Below, piece after piece: positions 5,648 through 12,152 of a stretch of DNA of 12,638 bases. Location: NCBI GenBank assembly GCA_021816545.1, contig JAKAXP010000047.1, positions 1-12,638 on the forward strand, read 5' to 3'. Within the stretch, counting starts at the first letter, position 1; each line of letters starts with the position of its first letter. Source of the stretch: Bacteroidota bacterium (lineage in GTDB: Bacteria; Bacteroidota; Bacteroidia; Bacteroidales; VadinHA17). The notes under the pieces were generated by a model. That model saw only the letters and a program-made list of their open reading frames with translations. It searched no databases and was not told where the DNA came from. The position numbers and the translations under genes are program-made.

Positions 5648-6634
5648 GTGACAGGGAACATCATTGAACTGACGGGACTGACCCGGAGGTACGGTCAGTT
5701 CACAGCGGTTGACAACCTTTTCCTGACTGTCTCCACTGGTGAGATCTTCGGGTTGCTCGGACCAAACGGAGCCGGGAAATCAACCACCATACTGATGATG
5801 TTGGGGCTTACTGAGCCTGATTCCGGAACTGTAAGGGTCTGCGGACTCGATCCCACTACTCACCCCGTTGAGGTAAAGAAAAAAGTTGGTTACCTGCCGG
5901 AAGAGGTTGGATTCTATGATGACATGTCAGGCCTGCGAAACCTTATCTATACTGCTTGCCTCAATGGCATACCTGAATCGGAGGCCCGGATACGTGCTGA
6001 AAAACTGTTGGAGCGGGTTGGCCTTGCAAATGAAATGCATAAAAAGACAGGCAAGTACTCACGTGGAATGCGGCAAAGGCTGGGACTTGCAGATGTCCTT
6101 ATCAAAGACCCCGAGGTCATCATACTTGACGAACCCACCCTCGGGATAGATCCCGCCGGAGTCAGGGAGTTCCTTGACCTGATAGTTGAGCTGAGCCGTG
6201 AACAGAAGATAACGGTTTTGTTTTCATCACATCATCTTCACCAGGTGCAGCAGGTTTGCGACAGGGTCGGACTCTTTGTCGGAGGAAGGCTGCTGGCCGC
6301 AGGAGATGTGAAAAGCCTTGCATCACAGCTCTTTGGCAAGTCACCCTACACTATCGAAGCCGGGATAGACTTCCCCCCTGCGCATGCAGGAGAGGCTCCC
6401 GGTCCGGAGGAAAGGAAACAGGCGATCAGGCAGGCACTCCTGAATACGGAGGGAGTCAGCAGCGTCAGTGAGGAAAACGGAATACTGCAGATTGCCTGTG
6501 CACGCGACCTCACCGGCGAGGTTGCTGCTGCCGTCCTGGGAGCCGGGATCAGGCTGACCTCCCTGAATAAAAGGGAATACGGCCTTGACGATATCTATTA
6601 CCGTTATTTTGAAGGAGGTGCAACCAATGAATAA
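5648..6634 (+). CDS. ABC transporter ATP-binding protein (ABC-2 exporter type)
   Basis: The 328-residue cytoplasmic ATPase should power the permease encoded next. From the GTG start, the nucleotide-binding domain shows the aromatic A-loop region RRYGQF (13-18), Walker A GPNGAGKST (38-46), a Q-loop position replaced by the GYLPEE type (81-86), signature YSRGMRQRL (137-145), Walker B VIILDEP (157-163), D-loop LGID and the switch His in SSHHLHQV (193-200). The YSRGM signature and LPEE Q-loop are typical of ATPases paired with ABC-2 permeases. After about residue 220 a C-terminal domain of about 100 residues follows, as in many such exporters, ending DDIYYRYFEGG. Its last 8 nt overlap the permease start, implying translational coupling. 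The substrate cannot be told from the ATPase. Confidence 0.93.
   Translation: MTGNIIELTGLTRRYGQFTAVDNLFLTVSTGEIFGLLGPNGAGKSTTILMMLGLTEPDSGTVRVCGLDPTTHPVEVKKKVGYLPEEVGFYDDMSGLRNLIYTACLNGIPESEARIRAEKLLERVGLANEMHKKTGKYSRGMRQRLGLADVLIKDPEVIILDEPTLGIDPAGVREFLDLIVELSREQKITVLFSSHHLHQVQQVCDRVGLFVGGRLLAAGDVKSLASQLFGKSPYTIEAGIDFPPAHAGEAPGPEERKQAIRQALLNTEGVSSVSEENGILQIACARDLTGEVAAAVLGAGIRLTSLNKREYGLDDIYYRYFEGGATNE
6612..6618 (+). promoter_or_regulatory. Shine-Dalgarno site fixing the permease ATG
   Basis: AAGGAGG lies 8 nt before ATG 6627, within the end of the ATPase gene. It makes ATG 6627 far more likely than the upstream in-frame ATG at 6585, which has no such site and would extend the overlap to 50 nt. 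Confidence 0.75.
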
Positions 6635-7628
6635 TCCAGCTGTTACACTCACCGGACTGAACAACCGGAACAGGAGCAGGGCAAAGCATCCGTTCCGGGT
6701 GATAATGGAAAAAGAGATGTCTGATCACCTTGGCGGATGGCGTTTCATCATTCTGACGGCTATCATCGCCCTGACATGCCTCGGATCACTTTATACCGCG
6801 CTCTCAAACATGGGGCAGGCTGTCAAGCCAAATGACCCCGAAGGGAGCTTCTTTTTCCTGAAGCTGTTCACGATCTCTGACGGCACAATGCCATCGTTCA
6901 TGGTCTTCATCAGCTTCCTGGGGCCGCTGCTGGGCATAGGACTCGGATTTGATGCAATCAACTCAGAACATAACAGGGGAACCCTCAGCAGGATTCTTTC
7001 ACAGCCAATCCACCGCGACTACCTGATAAATGCCAAGTTTGTTGCTGCACTGGCCGTTATTAGTGCTATGCTGATTGTGCTGGGGCTGACTGTTATGGGA
7101 GCCGGCCTGGTGTCACTGGGCATCCCTCCCACCGCTGAAGAGTTTGTGAGGATGATCTTCTTCATCCTTTTAAGCATAATCTATGTTGCATTCTGGCTTA
7201 ATCTTTCCATCCTCTTCTCCGTACTCTTCCGTCAGCCTGCCACGGCAGCCCTGTCAGCAATAGCTGTGTGGCTGTTCTTTACGGTGTTTTACCCTCTTAT
7301 TGTAAACATGATTCTGAAGCCTATGGAGCCTTCGGCAGCCGCCTCGCCATATCATATGGTTGCCTTCGAACAACTCAGGCTGACCCTTATGAGGGTAATG
7401 CCCAACCAGCTCTTCAGCGAGGCTACCACTACATTGCTGATGCCTTCAGTGCGCAGCCTGGGTCCGCTGACAATGGAACAAATGATTGGCACTGTTCCCG
7501 GGCCACTGCCCCTGGGACAGAGCCTGCTTCTTGTCTGGCCGCAGGTAACGGGGCTGATTGCAGGGACAATAATAAGTTTTGTGATCTCCTACATCCTGTT
7601 CATGCGGCGTGAAATAAGGCCACGATAG
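6627..7628 (+). CDS. ABC-2 type transporter permease
   Basis: This 333-residue integral membrane protein is the transmembrane partner of the preceding ATPase. A basic cytoplasmic N-terminus with the usual VIMEKEMSDHL element (25-35) is followed by about six membrane segments: near 39-58, 92-112, 137-163, 173-200, 205-228 and 301-325. The segment EHNRGTLSRILSQPIHRDYLINAKF (114-138) is the hallmark coupling region of ABC-2 permeases such as the Nos/Gld-type ones. A large extracytoplasmic loop lies between about 60 and 90 and another between about 230 and 300. It overlaps the ATPase gene by 8 nt and ends 14 nt before the convergent aroA stop. With the NEW3 protein it forms a three-part system; GldF/NosY-like or unknown export roles are both possible. 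Confidence 0.9.
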   Translation: MNNPAVTLTGLNNRNRSRAKHPFRVIMEKEMSDHLGGWRFIILTAIIALTCLGSLYTALSNMGQAVKPNDPEGSFFFLKLFTISDGTMPSFMVFISFLGPLLGIGLGFDAINSEHNRGTLSRILSQPIHRDYLINAKFVAALAVISAMLIVLGLTVMGAGLVSLGIPPTAEEFVRMIFFILLSIIYVAFWLNLSILFSVLFRQPATAALSAIAVWLFFTVFYPLIVNMILKPMEPSAAASPYHMVAFEQLRLTLMRVMPNQLFSEATTTLLMPSVRSLGPLTMEQMIGTVPGPLPLGQSLLLVWPQVTGLIAGTIISFVISYILFMRREIRPR

Positions 7629-7642
7629 ACATCCGGCCCGTT

Positions 7643-8893
7643 TCAGGAAACTCTTGCACCAAGTCGGTTAAGATCATCATAAAAACCGGGGTAGGACTTT
7701 GCGACAGCTTCTGCCCCGGTTATTGTTACGGGACCTGCGGCGCTGGCTGCCATCACCGCCGCCATCATGGCAATCCGGTGGTCATTGTGCGATGATACGA
7801 CAGCGACCTTCGCCCGCCCGCCGGTTATCACCATTGCGTCACCGCTGAACCGCACACTGATGCCCATTGCGCCAAGAACGTCAGCTATCGCTTCAGCCCT
7901 GTCACTCTCCTTATGCCTCAGCCTCCCCACCCCACTGATCGTGCTGGCGCCGTCACACCCGGCCGCCAGCGCCGCAAGCGGAGGAAAGAGATCGGGTGAG
8001 TCAGTGGCATCAAAGGAGAAAGCACTGAGATTTGTCCCGGATACCTTTATACTTTCGTCTGCAACTTCAATTGCCGCCCCGGCATCCTCAAGGGCACGCA
8101 TCACAGCCCGGTCTGCCTGCATACTGCCGGCCCCCAGGTTCTTAACCGTCACCCCTTGCCCCGTGGCACCTGCCACCAGGAGAAAAGCCGCACCGCTCCA
8201 GTCTCCTTCAACACTGTACTCCCGGGCCCGGTAAACCTGGTTCCCCGGGATTGTGAAAGTCCTGAAGTTGTCGTTTATTACTGTTAGACCAAAATCTGCG
8301 AGCAGTCTCAGGGTAAGGCCGATATAGGGCTTGCTGGTCAGGTTCGCCACATCCAGCCGGCTCTCCCCTTTCGCCAGCGGCAGGGCCATCAGTAACCCTG
8401 TCAGTAACTGCGAGCCTGTTGATCCGTCAACAAGGGCCCTACCTGCCCGTAACCTGCCTGAAAGTTGCACCGGAAGCAGTCCGCCTGCCGTCTCAACCCT
8501 GACACCCAGCTGAGCCAATGCCTCGCTTATCATTGTCACCGGTCTCCGCATCAGAGAACCCTCCCCGGTAACAGAGACACTGTCTGACATAAGTGCAGCC
8601 ACAGGAGCAAACATCCTGAGCGCCAGCCCGGACTCACCGCAGTTAATATTAACATGGCCTGCCGGCCTCTCTCCTGGAAAGACGGTGATACTGTCCTCTT
8701 CCTCAGTGACAATTGCACCCAGGGCGCGGGCAATACCCATGGCAGCAACGGAGTCATTACAGAACGAAGGATGGCGGATGACAGTTGTTCCACTGGCAAG
8801 CAACCCGGCAGCTATGGCTCTCTGTGTCAGACTTTTACTCGGAGGGGCTTCAAGAGTGCCACCCAGCTGTGAGGGGGTAACTGTAATGTTCAT
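7643..8893 (-). CDS. aroA: 3-phosphoshikimate 1-carboxyvinyltransferase (EPSP synthase)
   Basis: EPSP synthase joins shikimate-3-phosphate and PEP, the sixth step to chorismate. The 416-residue protein is near family length (about 420-430). Active-site elements: PSKS (18-21, Lys20) with Arg25, CGESGLALR (85-93), MRRP (115-118), STGSQ (158-162), SKPY (187-190), the catalytic Asp in SPDLFPPLA (Asp301), LRHKESDR (325-332), NDHRIAM (370-376) and a C-terminal Lys399. All catalytic residues appear intact. The PEP/glyphosate loop is atypical: where E. coli has GNAGTAMRP, this enzyme has GESGLALRM, so Thr97 and Pro101 equivalents are Leu90 and Met94. It is the last gene of the aromatic operon, 40 nt after the DAHP synthase gene, without a Shine-Dalgarno. 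Identity is firm; inhibitor response is inference. Confidence 0.95.
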   Translation of the reverse strand: MNITVTPSQLGGTLEAPPSKSLTQRAIAAGLLASGTTVIRHPSFCNDSVAAMGIARALGAIVTEEEDSITVFPGERPAGHVNINCGESGLALRMFAPVAALMSDSVSVTGEGSLMRRPVTMISEALAQLGVRVETAGGLLPVQLSGRLRAGRALVDGSTGSQLLTGLLMALPLAKGESRLDVANLTSKPYIGLTLRLLADFGLTVINDNFRTFTIPGNQVYRAREYSVEGDWSGAAFLLVAGATGQGVTVKNLGAGSMQADRAVMRALEDAGAAIEVADESIKVSGTNLSAFSFDATDSPDLFPPLAALAAGCDGASTISGVGRLRHKESDRAEAIADVLGAMGISVRFSGDAMVITGGRAKVAVVSSHNDHRIAMMAAVMAASAAGPVTITGAEAVAKSYPGFYDDLNRLGARVS

Positions 8894-8933
8894 AAAGTAC
8901 TGCTTTGCCCGTTAATGTTACAAGACCTCTAAT

Positions 8934-10067
8934 TTAGTCTTCTTTCATCACTTTCATCTGGTGTATGATCGATTCCTGGTGGATGGCCTCGAGAACTGTA
9001 CTGATGAATTCCGGGGTCAGCCCTTTTCTGACACCCTTGTCAACGGCATTGTTCCTGACCTCCTTCCATCTTGCACTCTGGAGGATGGTGATCCCATGCT
9101 CCTTCTTGTAGCGTCCGATTGTCTCAGCCACCTGCATCCTGCTTTCAAGGATGTCAAGCAGCAGGTTATCATAGACATCTATCTGGCTGCGGAGATCCTC
9201 AATTGTCTCCAGGAACTCCGGGTCATCAGAGGAGGGCGACCTGAGAACAAGGCTTCCGAGCATATTCATAAGTTCCACCGGAGTGATCTGCTGTTTTCTG
9301 TCGCTGAGCGCGCTGGGCGGATCAATATGTGTCTCCACCATCAGGCCGTCATAGTTGAGGTCCATTGCCTTCTGGGAAAGGTCTCCGATGAAGGCACTGT
9401 CTCCACCCATGTGACTCGGGTCGCAGATCAGCCCCAGTCCGGGGATCCGCTGCCTGAGTTCCACAGCTATCTGCCACCTTGGCTGGTTGCGGAACGAGCT
9501 CTTTTCCCAGGTAGAGAATCCGCGGTGCACGGCTGCAAGACGGGTGATGCCGGCACGGCTGATCCGCTCCAGTGCCCCGATCCATAGCTCAAGGTCAGGG
9601 TTTACCGGATTTTTCACAAACACCATGACATCCGTATCCCTGAGGGCTGAGGCTATCTCCTGCAGGGCAAACGGATTCACGCTGGTACGTGCTCCTATCC
9701 ACACAGCATCAACACCGTGTTTCAGCGCCTCATATACGTGCCTTTCTGTTGCCACCTCCACCGCCACAGGCAGGCCAAATTCATCCTTCACCCGCTTCAG
9801 CCACCGCAGTCCGGGAGAACCTACCCCTTCAAACTGTCCCGGACGGGTGCGCGGCTTCCATATGCCGGCCCTGAAAAGATCAACCCGGCCTGATGCAGAG
9901 AGAGCTGCAGCTGTGGTCAATACCTGTTCTTCACTCTCGGCACTGCACGGACCGGCTATCACAAGCGGCCGTTTCTTGAACAGGGGCCACTCCTCCACCG
10001 GTAATATATTCAGCCTGTTATCTGTCATTGTCATAGTTCTGGTCATTGTGAGATCGTCAGTGTTCAT
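8934..10067 (-). CDS. Bifunctional 3-deoxy-7-phosphoheptulonate synthase / chorismate mutase
   Basis: A fusion of the first shikimate-pathway enzyme and the first enzyme of the Phe/Tyr branch. Residues about 30-270 are a type I-beta (KDO8P-synthase-like) DAHP synthase: GPCSAES (39-45), KPRTRPG (71-77), GARTSVNPF (125-133), VKNPVNPD (151-158), HRGF (181-184) and the metal-site CDPSHMGG (215-222). Residues about 285-370 are an AroQ chorismate mutase helix bundle: LRSQIDVYDNLLLDILESR (292-310) and the following R..K..HG segment. In known fusions of this type the mutase domain gives feedback control by prephenate; whether that holds here is inference. The N-terminus carries three in-phase ACAATGA start candidates (Met1, Met8, Met14); conserved sequence begins only near residue 18, so the true start may be internal. 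It lies 15 nt after tyrA and 40 nt before aroA. Confidence 0.93.
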   Translation of the reverse strand: MNTDDLTMTRTMTMTDNRLNILPVEEWPLFKKRPLVIAGPCSAESEEQVLTTAAALSASGRVDLFRAGIWKPRTRPGQFEGVGSPGLRWLKRVKDEFGLPVAVEVATERHVYEALKHGVDAVWIGARTSVNPFALQEIASALRDTDVMVFVKNPVNPDLELWIGALERISRAGITRLAAVHRGFSTWEKSSFRNQPRWQIAVELRQRIPGLGLICDPSHMGGDSAFIGDLSQKAMDLNYDGLMVETHIDPPSALSDRKQQITPVELMNMLGSLVLRSPSSDDPEFLETIEDLRSQIDVYDNLLLDILESRMQVAETIGRYKKEHGITILQSARWKEVRNNAVDKGVRKGLTPEFISTVLEAIHQESIIHQMKVMKED

Positions 10068-10070
10068 TGT
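10025..10070 (-). repeat. Three in-phase ACAATGA copies at the DAHP synthase start
   Basis: On the minus strand ACAATGA occurs three times (plus-strand TCATTGT at 10025-10031, 10043-10049 and 10064-10070), spaced 18 and 21 nt, both multiples of three. Each holds an in-frame ATG, and together they encode a Met/Thr-rich tail (TMTRTMTMTD). Confidence 0.5.
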
Positions 10071-10082
10071 ATTGTCAGAGTT

Positions 10083-10934
10083 TTATTTAAGGATTTTTCC
10101 AATCTGGTTAGCCGATTTCATTAGCTGCCTGAGTTCCGCCCCGTCACCGTTCTCAATATGCTGCCTGAACAGCCGCATCTTTTCAATATAGGTATCTATC
10201 ACCTCCAGAATGGGACCGGCGTTTCCGGTGAATATCGGGGCCCATGTCTCGGCGTTGCTTTTCGAGAGACGCACTGTGCTCTCAAAGCCTCCGGCCGCCA
10301 GAGACATGATGTTTCCGGTGTCTTTCTCCTTGTCAAGCACACACAGTGCAAGAGCAAAGGAGGTGATGTGCGAGATGTGCGAAACGTATGCCACATGCAC
10401 GTCGTGTTCGCGCGCGTCCATATACTGTATCTTCATGTTGAACGACTGGAGCAGGGCAACGATCAGTTCAAGGGCATCGGCATCGCTTTTTTCCGGGTCG
10501 CAGATTATTGCCACCCTGTCATTGAAGAGCCTGTCGACGGCTGAAGCCGGACCGGAGTGCTCAGTCCCCGCCATGGGATGAGCTGCCACATATCTGCCTC
10601 GGGCAGGGTGCATGTCAGCCACAGCGGTGATGTCAGCCTTTGTGGATCCCATATCAGTCACCACCTTACCGGTACCGGCAATCATGTTAAGGATGTCCGG
10701 CAGAAGCCGGCAGTTGACGTCCACCGGTGCAGCAAGAATGATGATATCGGATTTGGCAACAGCCTCCTTCAGTGGCAGAAACTCATCGGCCAGTCCGCGG
10801 TACATAGCAATCGTACAATGATGCGGATTAGATTCCACCCCGGTAATATGGCCGGTGAAACCGTTCAGCCTCAGTCCGCGTGCCAGCGATCCACCTATGA
10901 GGCCAAGCCCTGCTATACAGATGTTTACAGACAT
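10083..10934 (-). CDS. tyrA: Prephenate dehydrogenase
   Basis: TyrA oxidatively decarboxylates prephenate to 4-hydroxyphenylpyruvate for tyrosine synthesis. The 283-residue protein is a stand-alone dehydrogenase of usual length without chorismate mutase or ACT domains. The N-terminal Rossmann fold has GLGLIGGS (9-16) and an acidic Glu34 at the end of the second strand, which suggests NAD rather than NADP. Further marks are DMGSTK (94-99), HPMAGTEHSGP (119-129) with the catalytic-region His, and SHISHI (185-190) opening the helical C-terminal dimerisation domain. The start ATG follows the aminotransferase stop by only 6 nt, with no Shine-Dalgarno, so translation is probably coupled. Since the mutase is fused to DAHP synthase in the next gene, prephenate is supplied by its operon neighbour. 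An arogenate preference cannot be excluded from sequence. Confidence 0.93.
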   Translation of the reverse strand: MSVNICIAGLGLIGGSLARGLRLNGFTGHITGVESNPHHCTIAMYRGLADEFLPLKEAVAKSDIIILAAPVDVNCRLLPDILNMIAGTGKVVTDMGSTKADITAVADMHPARGRYVAAHPMAGTEHSGPASAVDRLFNDRVAIICDPEKSDADALELIVALLQSFNMKIQYMDAREHDVHVAYVSHISHITSFALALCVLDKEKDTGNIMSLAAGGFESTVRLSKSNAETWAPIFTGNAGPILEVIDTYIEKMRLFRQHIENGDGAELRQLMKSANQIGKILK

Positions 10935-10940
10935 AATTTA

Positions 10941-12134
10941 TCAGACAGTTAGTAGTTTGTTTGTTATTGCCCTGCTTCTGACGCGGCTGAGCGCCCTGGA
11001 GAGCATCTCTTCATCGGCGCAGAGCGAAATCCTGATGTACCTGCGTCCGTTGCTCCCGAATACTGATCCTGGGGTTATGAAGATATGCCTGCCGTGAAGG
11101 AGCTCTTCGGTCAGTTCTTCTGCATCCTTCCGGTCTTCGGGAATTCTTCCCCAGAGGAAGAGGCCTGACTGTGCCTCATTGTATGTACATGAAAGCGACC
11201 TCAGTATTTCTGCGGCCAGTCTGCGGCGCATGGTGTAGGCTTCATTGAGCTCCGCATACCATGAATCCGGCAGTGCAAGAGCCACCGCAGCGGCGGCCTG
11301 CAGCGGAAGGAACATCCCTGAATCCATATTGCTTTTAACCTTGAGCACAGCATTTATGTAACCGCTGTCACCGGCCAGCATCCCTATCCTCCATCCTGCC
11401 ATGTTGTGCGATTTGCTCAACGAATTCAGCTCCAGCGCAATCTCCCGGGCTCCGGGTACTGACAGAATACTCAGATGATCGTTGTTCAGGATAAAGCTGT
11501 ATGGATTGTCATTGCACAGCAGGATATGATTCCTGTGCGCGAAGCTGACAAGCTGTTCAAACAGCTCCTGCGAAGCCTTCGTACCTGTCGGCATGTGCGG
11601 ATAATTGATCCACATGATCTTCACCCTTTCAACCCCGCCGGCTTCAATGGCGCTGATGTCAGGCATCCATCCGTTTTCTTCCGAAAGATCATATGTCCTG
11701 ACCCGGCCCCCTGCGAGAAGAGCAGCTGCGCTGTATGCCGGGTAGCCCGGATCAGGCACAAGCACCTCATCGCCATGATCAAGAAAAGCCATGCTTATAT
11801 GCATAATGCCCTCCTTGGATCCCATCAGGGGAAGTATTTCAGTAGCCGGGTCAAGTGTAACACCGAAAAATCTTTCATACCACTCCGCAAAGGCCTGCCT
11901 GAGTGCTGGAATCCCCCTGTAACCCTGGTAACCGTGACTGGTGTCCTTTGCGGCGGTTCGCGATAGCTCATCTGTAACCTCCTGCGCAGGCGGCATGTCG
12001 GGACTGCCGATCCCCAGATTGATAACATCGGCTCCTTCCAGCCTCATACGGGCGATCTGGGCCAGTTTGGCTGAAAAATAGTATTCATTTACAAGACCGG
12101 TCCGAGAAGCTGCCTTTATCAATGATTTTTCCAT
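10941..12134 (-). CDS. Fold-type I aminotransferase of the aromatic operon (AspC/DapL-like)
   Basis: This 397-residue PLP enzyme belongs to class I/II aminotransferases. It shows NLGIGSPDMPP (39-49), GYQGYRGIPALR (68-79), the PLP phosphate region MGSKEG (104-109), VPDPGYPAY (126-134), NDNPYS with the PLP-nitrogen Asp209 and Tyr212, SLSKSHNMAGWR with Schiff-base Lys241 and Arg248, and carboxylate-binding Arg368 in YIRIS. The usual NPTG Asn, which contacts the PLP ring oxygen, is Met181 here (INYPHMPTG, 176-184). Lying between pheA and tyrA, it most likely transaminates phenylpyruvate and 4-hydroxyphenylpyruvate, or prephenate to arogenate; aspartate may be the donor. Generic annotation as aspartate or LL-diaminopimelate aminotransferase would be weakly supported. 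ATG 12134 has a GGGGAGG site, and the gene begins 18 nt after pheA. Confidence 0.9.
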   Translation of the reverse strand: MEKSLIKAASRTGLVNEYYFSAKLAQIARMRLEGADVINLGIGSPDMPPAQEVTDELSRTAAKDTSHGYQGYRGIPALRQAFAEWYERFFGVTLDPATEILPLMGSKEGIMHISMAFLDHGDEVLVPDPGYPAYSAAALLAGGRVRTYDLSEENGWMPDISAIEAGGVERVKIMWINYPHMPTGTKASQELFEQLVSFAHRNHILLCNDNPYSFILNNDHLSILSVPGAREIALELNSLSKSHNMAGWRIGMLAGDSGYINAVLKVKSNMDSGMFLPLQAAAAVALALPDSWYAELNEAYTMRRRLAAEILRSLSCTYNEAQSGLFLWGRIPEDRKDAEELTEELLHGRHIFITPGSVFGSNGRRYIRISLCADEEMLSRALSRVRSRAITNKLLTV

Positions 12135-12143
12135 GGTTTGTAT

Positions 12144-12150
12144 CCTCCCC
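12144..12150 (-). promoter_or_regulatory. Ribosome binding site of the aminotransferase gene
   Basis: GGGGAGG on the minus strand lies 9 nt before ATG 12134, within the 18-nt gap after pheA. It supports this start and is the only strong Shine-Dalgarno site seen in the aromatic operon. Confidence 0.65.
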
Positions 12151-12152
12151 TG

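Noticed and set aside
6585..6626. In-frame extension of the permease from ATG 6585
   Set aside because: No ribosome binding site there, whereas ATG 6627 follows AAGGAGG by 8 nt; the extension would lie inside the conserved ATPase C-terminus.
7767..8513. Plus-strand open frames inside aroA
   Set aside because: Low-complexity Ser/Pro/Ala translations opposite a gene with every EPSP synthase motif intact.
9487..10191. 234-codon plus-strand frame across the DAHP synthase start
   Set aside because: It is antisense to a conserved enzyme and tyrA end, with no recognisable domain or ribosome binding site.
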